DNA of 64,000 nt from Planococcus plakortidis. Its GTDB lineage: Bacteria > Bacillota > Bacilli > Bacillales_A > Planococcaceae. The position numbers and the translations under genes are program-made. The notes beneath the pieces are model-generated. The model did no database searches. It saw nothing but the letters and a program-made list of their open reading frames with translations, and had not been told where the DNA came from. The stretch lies in contig NZ_CP016539.2 in NCBI RefSeq assembly GCF_001687605.2, forward strand, positions 650,501 to 714,500. Reading direction: 5' to 3'. This document shows positions 17,887-27,029 of the stretch, piece after piece (position 1 is the first letter of the stretch; the number at the start of each line of letters is the position of its first letter).

Positions 17887-18042
17887 CGCTTTCCAAGGAA
17901 TGAAAAAATTCCAAACGATTCTGAATATATATGACAATTTATGATTTATGAATTGACTATCTATAGAATCAACGTTTCTAACTATAACCGTTAAGTTTTA
18001 TTCAGTTTTATAGATTGTTTGAGGATGGCGCCGCTCACAGGG
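17886..18042 (+). mobile_element. MITE-like inverted-repeat element, copy 4 (degenerate)
   Basis: The left part (TTCCAAACGATTCTGA, then GACAATTTAT) and the right part (TTTTATTCAG ... ATAGATTGTTTGAGGATGGC ... CTCACAGGGA) align with copies 1-3 along the whole length, but the terminal repeats and central hairpin have drifted. It is flanked on both sides by gene remnants. Confidence 0.6.
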
Positions 18043-18246
18043 ATGCGAATTTACAGAACAGATGGCAATATAGATCACTTAATGCTGAGATCAATGTCGA
18101 ATGCTGATATTACAATTGTCGGTTTCAATGTCAAAGAATATTACCACGATATCGAACTTAGCCAAGAGCAGAAAGCTGCACTGAAGAATGTATTGAATCC
18201 TTGTTTTGTACAGGTTGCAAAATATAAGTACAGGTTACTGAATTAA
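18043..18246 (+). pseudogene. 3' remnant of an unknown gene after MITE copy 4
   Basis: An open frame of about 67 codons ends at TAA 18244-18246 (RIYRTDGNIDHLMLRSM ... YYHDIELSQEQKAALKNVL). Its only apparent start codons lie within or at the edge of the MITE and have no ribosome binding site. It is probably the tail of a truncated gene; family unknown. Confidence 0.4.
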
Positions 18247-18318
18247 TCTGTAAAGTATGTAGTCAGTAATTTTGGTGGTATGAGAAGAAAATTACCTATC
18301 TTAGAAATGGAGATTATT

Positions 18319-19218
18319 ATGAAAAAAATACTGCTGTTCCTGTGTTTATTGATTGTCCTGACTATCGTTTCAGCTTGTTCCGATGAACCGGACCCTAATG
18401 TGTTGAAAATAAGTAAATCTTCTGACGAGATAGTTGGAGAAAATTTTGAAACAGTCATATCAGAACTGAAAGCAACAGGATTTACTAATGTTGAGACTGT
18501 GGTTCTGGATGATTTAATTACTGGTTGGCTAACTAAAGATGGAGAGATTGAAAAAATGGAAATTAGTGGGGAAGACGAGTTTAGTGCAGAGGACAGTTTT
18601 CAAAAAGACTCCAAAATAGTCATTACCTATCATACGTTTCCAGCAGATGAGAAAGAGGAAAAAGAAGCCACAGATGAAAAAAGTTCTGAGAAGGCTGAAG
18701 AGTCAGTCAAGGAATAAGTAGTAGAAGAAACTGATGAAAAAAAAGCTGGTGATGAGTCGAGCAAAGATAAATCAGATAAAGAAGCAAATGATAGTGCGTC
18801 AGATGAAAAAACAAAGGTAGAAAGCAATCAGCAAGTATTAACGACAGAAAATAATGAAGAACTGGCAGCACTTCTAGCAATAAAGGATGAATATGACCCG
18901 ATTATCAGTGAATTTTCAAGCAAGTATGTTGGTAGAACAATTGAAATTGATGCGAATATAGTGAACTTGACGAATCATGGAAGTGCTAAAACCAGATATG
19001 ACATCTTAATGTTTTCAGGAGATTATAGTGAAACTACATTTAGCGGACCTAATTTCAAGTTCGAAGATGTTAATATGAATGATTTAAATCTTACTGGCAC
19101 TGATATACCGGATAGCTTAGGAATGGGGCAAAATCTTCGTATAAGAGCTGTAGTCGAAGAATTCGATGAAAACTTAGGAATTATCTTCCTTGATCCAATC
19201 GTTACTGAAATAAGATAG
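18319..19218 (+). pseudogene. DUF4839-domain lipoprotein gene split by an in-frame TAA
   Basis: The start is ATG 18319 (TGGAG upstream), giving a lipoprotein signal, KKILLFLCLLIVLTIVSAC, with the lipobox Cys near residue 20. The frame stops at TAA 18715-18717 after a Glu/Lys/Ser-rich linker. The same frame then resumes without any shift and reads to TAG 19216-19218, encoding more linker and a domain (VLTTENNEELAALL ... YVGRTIEIDANIVNLTN ... IIFLDPIVTEIR) that I recognise as DUF4839-like, an OB-fold-type domain. The whole unit would be about 298 residues, so a single nonsense change (or a sequencing error) has split it. The cell-surface role is unknown. Confidence 0.75.
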
Positions 19219-19255
19219 AAGTTTAGAATCGCCTCCTTATTCAAAGATATAAAAA

Positions 19256-19293
19256 GCACCTGCCTAGTTGGATGAATCCAATTAGGCAGGTGC
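19256..19293. terminator. Bidirectional terminator between the lipoprotein gene and the symporter
   Basis: GCACCTGCCTA-GTTGG and CCAAT-TAGGCAGGTGC form a long stem with a 6-base loop. The flanking AAAAA makes a T run on the minus strand, so it serves the convergent symporter operon best. Confidence 0.85.
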
Positions 19294-19307
19294 AAATTGT
19301 TAAATTA

Positions 19308-20777
19308 TCAAGCCCATGTTTTCTTCGCACGATCCAGTTCATAACGGATACGCTCAATATGCGGCTGTTTGGTCAACAGACTGACTACAATCGTTACGAT
19401 TGCAGAGATGAAGATGGCAGGCAATGCTTCTGTCATGATCCAACTGATTTCAGGTGCAATACTCTTCCAAACAACTACAGTAATGAAGCCCGAAAGCATA
19501 CCGGAAACCACTCCGGCATTGGTCAAGCGGTCCCAGTAAAGTGAAATTACTAATACTGGAGCAAATGTCGCTGCAAGCCCGGCGGATGCATACACCGTAA
19601 TCCAGAAGATAGATGTTGTATTGGTAATCGCCACAACAGTTGACAGAATTCCGACAATGACGATGAAGAGGCGAGTGACCATTACGATTCGTTTATCTGA
19701 AGCATTTTTATCGATATACTTCTTATAGATGTCCTCTGCAAAAGTGGAACCGGCAGAAAGCAGCTGGGAATCGGCTGTAGACATCAATAATCCAAGGAAC
19801 ACGGAAATCATGAACCCAGCAAATAATGGGTGTGTCAATTCCACAAGGGCAATAGGGAAAATATATTCTGGGTTTTCAATGGCAGGGAAGATGACTCTGC
19901 CGGAGTAACCTACGAGGAATGCACCCCAGTAAGTGATACTTAAAGCAGTCAACGTAATTGCGAAAGACTTTTTAATTTCAGATGAACTTGAGATGGCAAA
20001 GAAACGGATCGTATCATGCGGACGGCCAATGATGGCAACTCCAAGTGTCAGGAATCCGAATATCATTCCGAATAATGTGGATCCGCCAGCTCCCATACTC
20101 GCTGTAGTGAGACTGGCGTCTGAAGCGGCAACTTGCGCTACGACTTCCGACCAGCCGCCGGCATGGATTATCATATAGATTCCAAGAATTGCCGTCCCTA
20201 TTACCACTAGGATTCCTTGGAAATAGTCAGTAAGAGAAACACCCGCAAATCCACCAAACAGGCAGTAGAAGGTAACGACAATGCCCGCAATGATGATGGC
20301 GACCAGTGGGCTGACACCAAATACGGTTTCGATTGTCATACCGCCTGCAGCCAATTGGGAACCAACGTAAGCGGACATGAAAACTACGATAGAAAGTGCG
20401 GAAATAGCGCGAATGATATGTGCATTTCCTCTTACGCGTTTAACGAAATAGTCTGTATATGTGTAGGCTCCGACAATTTCCGAATAGTTTCGGATCCGTT
20501 TAGCGATGAACAGGTATGAAAAAGCAAATCCTAAATTATAACCGATTAATGTATAGAAGGAAGATGGCCCCATTGTATAGACCATGCCTACAAAACCAAT
20601 TAGAACAAAAGCACTCATTCCGGAGAATGCATAACTGATGGCTGTTACCCAGCTGCTCATTTTTCTGCCGCCAAGATGGAAGCCTTCCCGGGAGTCGGTG
20701 AAGCGGTATGAGTAAACACCAATTCCGACAATAAAGACAAAATAAAGGATTATAGGGGCAAGAAGCATCCAGTTCAT
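19308..20777 (-). CDS. Sodium:solute symporter (SSS family, PutP-like)
   Basis: A 489-aa membrane protein with about 13 hydrophobic segments. The N-terminus YSYRFTDSREGFHLGGRKMSS followed by WVTAISYAFSGMSAFVLIG, and the central GRPHDTIRFFAI and STADSQLLSAGSTF segments, are hallmarks of the SSS family in the proline/pantothenate branch. It ends the minus-strand peptidase operon and presumably imports the organic-acid or amino-acid-like substrate that the operon degrades. Its ATG overlaps the stop of a 46-aa accessory gene (ATGA), a common arrangement for such symporters. Confidence 0.9.
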   Translation of the reverse strand: MNWMLLAPIILYFVFIVGIGVYSYRFTDSREGFHLGGRKMSSWVTAISYAFSGMSAFVLIGFVGMVYTMGPSSFYTLIGYNLGFAFSYLFIAKRIRNYSEIVGAYTYTDYFVKRVRGNAHIIRAISALSIVVFMSAYVGSQLAAGGMTIETVFGVSPLVAIIIAGIVVTFYCLFGGFAGVSLTDYFQGILVVIGTAILGIYMIIHAGGWSEVVAQVAASDASLTTASMGAGGSTLFGMIFGFLTLGVAIIGRPHDTIRFFAISSSSEIKKSFAITLTALSITYWGAFLVGYSGRVIFPAIENPEYIFPIALVELTHPLFAGFMISVFLGLLMSTADSQLLSAGSTFAEDIYKKYIDKNASDKRIVMVTRLFIVIVGILSTVVAITNTTSIFWITVYASAGLAATFAPVLVISLYWDRLTNAGVVSGMLSGFITVVVWKSIAPEISWIMTEALPAIFISAIVTIVVSLLTKQPHIERIRYELDRAKKTWA

Positions 20778-20914
20778 TGTTCATCCCTCTTTTCTGTAAG
20801 GTTATGCTGGACATCTTTATCGCCTTTCAGGTAAAACAGGATAGAAAACAAAGTAATAGCAAGTGGTACAATCACTACAACAAGCCAAGCACTTAAATCC
20901 CAACCCAACAACAT
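20774..20914 (-). CDS. 46-aa small accessory membrane peptide of the SSS symporter
   Basis: An ORF from ATG (20914) to TGA (20774), preceded by GAGGAG at good spacing. It encodes 46 residues: MLLGWDLSAW, one hydrophobic helix (LVVVIVPLAITLFSILFYL), then a charged tail ending EKRDEQ. The stop overlaps the symporter start by ATGA, so the two are translationally coupled. Short one-helix subunits directly upstream of SSS-type symporters are known as symporter small accessory proteins; they probably stabilise or regulate the transporter. Confidence 0.8.
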   Translation of the reverse strand: MLLGWDLSAWLVVVIVPLAITLFSILFYLKGDKDVQHNLTEKRDEQ

Positions 20915-20989
20915 ATGAATCACTCCTCAATCTTTTTTCTTCGTTTAATTCTTCGGTTTACAAGAATGCGCAACTTCAGCAGGATTGGT

Positions 20990-22014
20990 TCAAGCGATAA
21001 GCTTGAACAATTCATCCAAGTTCTTTTCATCAATTTCCCGTTTGCCGTTCTCGATTTCCGTTATCAGCTGAACCAGTTGCTGGAGGAGTGGCATTTCGAA
21101 ACCGAGCGCCTGTCCTTCCGCAATAATCGGATTCAATTGCTGCGGAACTTCTGTTTTCCTTTTTCTTACAGCCAGGTCGCGCCAAATTCCGGTGCGGGTT
21201 TTTGTATAGCTTCTAAGACGTGCAATCAGCGGAGCAAATGGATTATTTTCGGGATGATGCTCCGGGTACACACTGGAAGGTTTCCAGTCATCGAATTCTT
21301 CCGGCTCGACGCCTTTGCTATCAGCAACCTTTAAGACCTCCTGGCCAAGAGCTACGACAAGTGGGCGATATTCCATGTCTTCGATAAATTCTGCAATCGT
21401 CAGATTCGTGGTGGCTGAAGCGGTTAGGATGGAACCGTAAGCAAGCTTGCTCCATAAATAGCCGAGAATATTGTCGGTAATTTTTGCGTCTCCCCAGGAC
21501 TGTAAAGCCTGATGGAGTTCCTGGATTCTTTCGGTTTTCTGGCCATCCAATTCACCGATATACAAGCTGCCGACGCCGCCATAGGAGATGACGCCAGGTT
21601 CCAGGTAATCTGCAAAAAGGTTGATGAAACAGCCCAGTGTGCGATGTTCCCCGATAATTTTCGCTATCAATTCTTCATTCAGGCCGTTTTGGAATGAAGC
21701 GACATAGCCGTCTTCATCCAATAGATCGGCGAATCCTTTTACAGCTTGTTCGGTATGCAGCGCTTTTACGGCCAGCAATACTTTCTTGAGCGTTTTTCCT
21801 TCTGCCCTGTATTGCTCCAGCGTATATGCTTTAGCGGAAACATTGAACTTATCGTCTTTTTCTTCGATGGTGATGCCTTGTTCATTGATTTTTTTGACAT
21901 GTTCTTCATTTACATCGATGAATGTGACATCATGTCCCCTTTAATCAGATAAGCTCCAACGACGCCGCCGATGGCACCGGCTCCTACAATGGTCAATTCA
22001 ATTGTTTCAGTCAT
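20990..22014 (-). pseudogene. 2-dehydropantoate 2-reductase-like enzyme (PanE/ApbA family), frameshifted
   Basis: The start at 22014 (SD AAAGGAG) gives TIELTIVGAGAIGGVVGAYL, the Rossmann GxGxxG of PanE-family enzymes. The frame is lost at a CCCC run on the plus strand (21937-21940): reading GGGGG instead of GGGG on the coding strand restores KGGHDVTFIDVNEEHVKKIN and then runs to the stop at 20990. The C-terminal part (about 320 residues in all) carries the family's NILGYLWSKL and helical domain. In this operon it may reduce a keto acid rather than make pantothenate. It is a pseudogene, or a sequencing error. Confidence 0.8.
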
Positions 22015-22027
22015 GGGACTGCTCCTT

Positions 22028-23038
22028 TCAATATGCAAGATTGTAAACACCGGGCAGTTTAAGTTCAGCACCCAGTAGGGCAGCTGCTTCTTTCGTCCAA
22101 TAAGGATTGCGGAGCATCCCTTTGCCAATGGAGATGAGGTCTGCCATTTCTTCCTGCAGGACCATCTCTGCAACTTTCGGATCCTGCAATTCACCGACGG
22201 AGATGACGGGAACGTTATATAAATCCTTCAGTTCTTTGGCGTAAGATGTCTGATAAGCAGGGTATACTTCCGGCCTGACCGGAGCATCTCCGCCCGTTGA
22301 TACGTCGAGCATATCAACGCCGGCTTTCAGGAAACGGCCAGTAAATTCTTTTGCAAAGTCGAAGTCATACCCGCCGGCACCGTATTCTTTTGCTGAAATG
22401 CGAAGGATCAAAGGCATGTCCGCGGGCATTTCACTTTTCACTGCTTCAATCACGCGCAGCGGGAAGAGATAGGGATCACCATAGAGATCCTGCCGTTTAT
22501 TTGATGCTGGTGACAGGAATTGATGTAATAGATAGCCGTGGGCACCATGTAGTTCAATAGTGTCGAAGCCGGCATCGACTGCAAGCTTTGTACTTTCTGC
22601 AAATCGTTCAATAATTTCGTCCACTTCGGAAGTTTCCAACTCTCTGGGAACCGGAGACGAATCTGAGAACGGAATCGGAGAAGGCGCTACGATATCACTG
22701 TTTTCAATAGTGGATTTCCTTCCGGCATGAGCGATTTGAATGGCACTTTTTGAACCATATTTATGGATTTCTTCATTAATTTCCTTGAATTTCTCCTGCT
22801 GCTGGACGTTGTACAGGCCGAGACAATTATCGGTGATTCTGCCGCGCTTTTCGACATTTGTCATTTCCGTCATCACAAGTCCGGTTCCTCCGATGGCACG
22901 TGAAGTCAGATGAACAAGATGCCAATTATTCGGTAGTCCGGTTCCGTCTTCTGCCTTATACTGGCACATGGGCGACAGGACACTGCGGTTCGGCAACTGA
23001 AGATTTTTTAGTGAAAATTCTTCGAAAAGTTTAACCAT
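22028..23038 (-). CDS. NADH:flavin oxidoreductase, Old Yellow Enzyme family (YqjM/NamA-like)
   Basis: A 336-aa TIM-barrel flavoprotein. The N-terminus LKNLQLPNRSVLSPMCQYKA contains the Cys that distinguishes the YqjM-type OYE class. QIAHAGRK, then FDTIELHGAHGYLLHQFLSP (substrate-binding His pair) and ISIGKGMLRNPYW (FMN phosphate binding) follow in order. It reduces activated C=C bonds using NAD(P)H. It overlaps the upstream M28 peptidase gene by 8 bp and precedes the reductase by 13 bp, so all are co-transcribed. Confidence 0.92.
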   Translation of the reverse strand: MVKLFEEFSLKNLQLPNRSVLSPMCQYKAEDGTGLPNNWHLVHLTSRAIGGTGLVMTEMTNVEKRGRITDNCLGLYNVQQQEKFKEINEEIHKYGSKSAIQIAHAGRKSTIENSDIVAPSPIPFSDSSPVPRELETSEVDEIIERFAESTKLAVDAGFDTIELHGAHGYLLHQFLSPASNKRQDLYGDPYLFPLRVIEAVKSEMPADMPLILRISAKEYGAGGYDFDFAKEFTGRFLKAGVDMLDVSTGGDAPVRPEVYPAYQTSYAKELKDLYNVPVISVGELQDPKVAEMVLQEEMADLISIGKGMLRNPYWTKEAAALLGAELKLPGVYNLAY

Positions 23039-24779
23039 TTTGTATCTCCTCCCAATTCTTTAACGTTTGTTCGCTTAACTCCAATGCTTCACGCAAATTG
23101 AAATTCACTTCATTAATGTTACGACGAATAGTCGTTAGCAAACTGTAGTATGCAGGTGACGGCTCATGCTGTTCCAATTGTGAAATCTCCGCAAGCAGTG
23201 GAATAGGCATTTTCGGAGTCGCGGTGTCATGACTGAACCGATTGCCCCCGACATAATTCAGTCGTACGAGAATCCTGGAGAGCTGTTTATTCCAGTGGTT
23301 GTATGTTCGGATCGAGTGTGCTGAAGGGAAATCAGCTGCATGAACGAGATCCGTCAAGCGTTTGACGGTGGTGTCCAATTTTTCAAGCCTATTCAGTGCG
23401 ATGCCGAGCCATTCAGGTTCAGGCAAAGAGCGCTGGTAATTTCTGATGAAACCGATGATTTCCTTTATCGCATTTTGCTGCTTGATTGGAAGGAGTGGGT
23501 TCGTGCATATTTCCAGTACTGTCGCCAAGTAGATTCGGCAATCTCTTTCAAGGAGTACCGGATCAAGCTTGTCAATTGTATCTTCAGTCGTATGCCACCA
23601 CCAGCCAAAGCCGCCAGCTTTTCCGTCCCCGAATAACTTTGAAAAAGCCTGCGAAGCCGGATTATCGGATTTCACTTGTTCGGAAAGTCCCATCAGCAGG
23701 GAAGGGACACCCATCCCCCAAAATGACTGGTCGCCGGCTTTGCCATATCGCGTCGAATTGAATTCCTGATCGGCATATTTCAGGATAGGTTCTGCAACTA
23801 TATCTTTTGTCTCCGCCATTGCATTTGCTTCAGACAGGACGGAGGAATTCTTGCCGCCGACTGAATCGATATTGAGGTGAAGCACACAATTATCATATAA
23901 ATCTTCCCAGTGCTCATCGGCATATAGCGCAGATCCGGCGTAGCGGCCGTGGGAATGTCCGGACCAGAAAGCCAAGCGCAGCGAGCGGTGAAGCTTCGTT
24001 TTATTGGTTCCGATAATCCGGGCGACTTCCAGCATCGTTGCATTGGCACTGCCGTTATCCATCGCACCATGGTGCCAGGAATCGATATGCCCTGAAAACA
24101 GGACATAAGGATTTACATCTTCAGAGCCTTTATAATCTGCAATTAATGTAGGTATATCACGCCACGCAGTATCGACTTGGGTCATAATTTCTGCCAGCAG
24201 TTTTTCCTCCAACGAAAGTTTCGCTTTCAGTATTTCGCCATCTGCGAATGTAATGGATACTGCTGGGATTTTCGGATATTGCCCTAATTGATCGAATGCC
24301 GGATTGCCCCAGACAGTGGAGACGATCATCTCATGCGTATATTCTGCATTGATGAAAATCACTGCTTTGGGCATATGGGTTTGAGCTTGGAGCAATGCAC
24401 CGGGCGTAGCCAATCCATCTGTTAGCAACACTTTGTCGGCTAAATCAGGATCCCTCTCCAGCGGGAATCCGTTTTCCATATAAACGATTTCACCTGAAAC
24501 CCCTATTTCTGGCGTCGAGGGGGCCATAGAATGAGTAATAGATGTATAGCTTACTCCGTTGATTTGGAGTTTTGATTCCATTGGCAGGCTAATCAAAGCT
24601 TTTCGATGGTAGAGATTTGTTTCAAAGCCGAAAGATTTTAATTGTTGTTCGGCGTATCGGAAGGCTCGCAATTCCTCTTCTGAACCGGATAAACGTACTT
24701 CTTTTGAGATTTCTTCCGTAAATTCCATCAATGATTGTCGGCTGATTTGACCGAGCAATCTTTCATGTGATTCAGTCAT
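23031..24779 (-). CDS. M28-family metallopeptidase with PA-like insert
   Basis: A 582-aa protein without a signal peptide. Residues about 100-215 resemble the PA domain that precedes the catalytic part in many M28 peptidases. The zinc site is visible in VLFSGHIDSWHHGAMDNGSA (His, Asp), followed by a modified LAFWSGHSHGRYAGS where family members usually have a Glu-Glu pair, and then LNIDSVGG. The HSH in place of the usual EE may alter catalysis. C-terminal helices follow (480-580). It overlaps M20 at its start and OYE at its end. Confidence 0.85.
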   Translation of the reverse strand: MTESHERLLGQISRQSLMEFTEEISKEVRLSGSEEELRAFRYAEQQLKSFGFETNLYHRKALISLPMESKLQINGVSYTSITHSMAPSTPEIGVSGEIVYMENGFPLERDPDLADKVLLTDGLATPGALLQAQTHMPKAVIFINAEYTHEMIVSTVWGNPAFDQLGQYPKIPAVSITFADGEILKAKLSLEEKLLAEIMTQVDTAWRDIPTLIADYKGSEDVNPYVLFSGHIDSWHHGAMDNGSANATMLEVARIIGTNKTKLHRSLRLAFWSGHSHGRYAGSALYADEHWEDLYDNCVLHLNIDSVGGKNSSVLSEANAMAETKDIVAEPILKYADQEFNSTRYGKAGDQSFWGMGVPSLLMGLSEQVKSDNPASQAFSKLFGDGKAGGFGWWWHTTEDTIDKLDPVLLERDCRIYLATVLEICTNPLLPIKQQNAIKEIIGFIRNYQRSLPEPEWLGIALNRLEKLDTTVKRLTDLVHAADFPSAHSIRTYNHWNKQLSRILVRLNYVGGNRFSHDTATPKMPIPLLAEISQLEQHEPSPAYYSLLTTIRRNINEVNFNLREALELSEQTLKNWEEIQNG

Positions 24780-25928
24780 TTAAACCGCCGCCCTTGCCGT
24801 AATGAATAAGGAGATGAGTCAGTAAAGCTGCCCGTTCACTCATCTTCTCCAATACAATTTGTTCGTCGATTGCGTGTGCCCCGCGACCCACTGCCCCAGA
24901 CCATCCAAAGTCGGTGCGAGAGGTGCTGTGAGATTGCCGTCACTGCCACCGCCGGTCTCTTTCTCTGTCAGTTCAATATTTAATCGGGTTTTACCGATTT
25001 CTTGAGCGGTCTGGAATAATTCAAGGACGCGGTCATCTCTTTCAAGTGGAAAACGATTGACTCCGCCCCTAGTGATTACTTCAGTTCCTTTAAAATGAGG
25101 CTTCAGGTTCTGGATAATCGGAATGACACGGTCGAATTCGCTTTTTGTCTTCGCCCGGACATCTAGCGTTGCTTGGGATTTTTCTGCCACTACATTGTTC
25201 GCAGTGCCGCCGGAGACTTTACCGACATTGAATGTCGTCCCTTGTTCATAATCGTTTAATGAATTGAGGAACAAGGTTTGATAAGCCAGTTCCGTAATGG
25301 CGCTGCTGCCTTCTTCGGGCGCAATTCCTGCGTGGGCAGATATCCCATTGACTTCAATGTCATAAATCGCGACACCTTTTCGGGACGTCTTCAAACTGCC
25401 TTCATCGGATAATGCGGGTTCCAGGACAAAGACCGCATCACTCTTTTTAGCTTCTTCTTCTATATAAGTCCGGGAAGATGGATTACCGATTTCTTCGTCA
25501 GAATCAAAAAAGAAAACGACTTTCTTATCCAGCTCTATTCCTGCATCCTTCAATGCCTTTAAAGCGAACAGACCTTGAATAAGGCCGGATTTCATATCAA
25601 AAACTCCCGGTCCGTAAGCAATGCCGTTTTCTTTTTTGAAAGGCATCCTTTCCAATGTGCCTTTCGGCCAGACGGTGTCGAAATGACTGAGTATGAGAAG
25701 CTGGGAATCGCCTTGACCAAACTCGCAGCGTACATGGTTGCCATATTGATTATCCGGTATGATGGTGGTTGTTCCACCGGTCAAATCCTTGAATGTTTGA
25801 GATAGCCATTCCGCCACTTCATCAAGTGCTTCCTTATCGTGGGAAGGAGATTCCATCTCCACCAGAGTTTTTAAATAGTCTTCCATCAGCGATTGCTGGC
25901 TTTGCAAAGTTTGAAAAATTGGATCCAT
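24772..25928 (-). pseudogene. M20-family metallopeptidase (carboxypeptidase G2-like), frameshifted near its C-terminus
   Basis: The start is ATG 25928 with SD GGAGGA. The chain shows LLILSHFDTVWPKGTL (zinc His/Asp), YGPGVFDMKSGL (bridging Asp), FFFDSDEEIGNPSSR (catalytic Glu-Glu) and the dimerisation domain around GISAHAGIAPEEGSSA. Near the end, at CCCC 24894-24897 on the plus strand, a G seems to be missing: adding one restores GLGAVGRGAHAIDEQIVLEK and a stop at 24772-24774, overlapping the next gene by 8 bp. As written, the protein ends early at 24840 with unrelated residues. It removes C-terminal amino acids from peptides or N-acyl amino acids. Confidence 0.88.
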
Positions 25929-25961
25929 ATGTTCTCCTCCTGTTGTCAAAGTGAATTCATT

Positions 25962-26813
25962 CTACTCGATAACGAAATTCGTATCGGTATAGTATTTATT
26001 GATCGAACGGACACGTTCGGAAATCTCATCTTCGTATTTGGATTCAATACCTGAGGTAATTAGGTTAATCAAACTCATCACGGATGAAATGGAAATCATC
26101 GCTTCCGAATGAATTCCGATGTCAGTAGTTAGGCAAATATCAGCTATGCGCCCGGTAGGTGAAAGCTTCCTATCCGTAATGGTTAAAATTTTTGCTCCCT
26201 GTTCCTTTGCGTGTTTGCCGATGTTCAATGTACTAACAACATAGCTCGGCATTGAAATTAGGATGAAGATCGTTTCTTCAGGTTCTGTCAGCAGCAAATT
26301 ATCAAAAGAAGCATTAAGTTCATTCGATAACAAGGTGACATTCTCTCGCATCATGTTGAGCTTGAGATAAAACCAGTAAGCGGCAGCGTAGGAAGCCAAA
26401 TTGCCCACAATTTTGACATGCTTGGTGTTCATCAATAAATCAGCGGTTTGCCAAAAAATTTTCCGGTCCATACCTTGCATTTGCTGTAAAATTTCCGTTT
26501 CCCTTGTAACAATCTTATTTATAAGATCATTATTTGGATCATCGAGCTGAAAGGATGATTCCTGTAAGCTTTCAGAATTTGGATCTGCCAGAAATTCCGC
26601 CTGAAAGCTTTTTTGCATATGTGAAAAACTTTTATAATTAAGTGCATAAGAAAAGCGAATCACTGTCGCTTCACTGACATCAATTCTTTTAGCAATCTGG
26701 GAAGCAGTCGAAATACTAAATTCTACGTGATTGCGCAGGAGGTATTCTGCTACTTTTTTCTGACCTTTCGGAAGTTTTTCGTAAATTTCAGTAACTAGGG
26801 ATTCTACGCTCAT
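25962..26813 (-). CDS. MurR/RpiR-family transcriptional regulator
   Basis: I prefer ATG 26813 (MSVESLVTEIYEKLP, AAAGGCGG upstream) over 26846. The 283-aa product has the N-terminal HTH_6 domain (KGQKKVAEYLLRN, then SQIAKRIDVSEATVIRFSYA) and a C-terminal SIS domain (about 125-265; IVGNLASYAAAYWFYLKLNM, TLNIGKHAKEQGAKILTITD) that normally binds a phosphorylated sugar or related ligand. It is the first gene of the minus-strand peptidase/symporter operon and the obvious candidate regulator. A very AT-rich promoter region lies upstream. Confidence 0.9.
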   Translation of the reverse strand: MSVESLVTEIYEKLPKGQKKVAEYLLRNHVEFSISTASQIAKRIDVSEATVIRFSYALNYKSFSHMQKSFQAEFLADPNSESLQESSFQLDDPNNDLINKIVTRETEILQQMQGMDRKIFWQTADLLMNTKHVKIVGNLASYAAAYWFYLKLNMMRENVTLLSNELNASFDNLLLTEPEETIFILISMPSYVVSTLNIGKHAKEQGAKILTITDRKLSPTGRIADICLTTDIGIHSEAMISISSVMSLINLITSGIESKYEDEISERVRSINKYYTDTNFVIE

Positions 26814-27029
26814 TATTTTGCCGCCTTTAAAAATGATTTTTTTCATTCATTTTAAGTTATTAATGAATTTTTTGATTCTTTAAACTATAGAATAATAATT
26901 CTAATAATTCAAGGGAATTTTTAAACTATTTTAATTTTTATAAAATCTATTTAATGCAAAATGCTTTTATAAGCCGTTCAAATATTTAATTTGCGGTACG
27001 ACTTACAAACAACGTATGCGAAATTCTTG
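26814..27029. promoter_or_regulatory. AT-rich promoter region of the RpiR operon
   Basis: Just over 200 bp with long A/T tracts and the repeated word AATAATTC (26888-26912), which might be an operator. No ORF of interest was seen. Confidence 0.35.

Noticed and set aside
17692..17937. Intact 81-aa protein on the minus strand
   Set aside because: Its first 17 or so codons are MITE sequence and no SD precedes any start; a remnant is more likely.
6511..18318. Prophage or integrative element
   Set aside because: No integrase, structural, replication or conjugation gene and no flanking direct repeat or tRNA were seen; only defence genes and MITEs mark the island.
20915..21334. 139-codon plus-strand ORF opposite the PanE-like gene
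   Set aside because: Reverse frame of the reductase; the minus-strand frame has family motifs.
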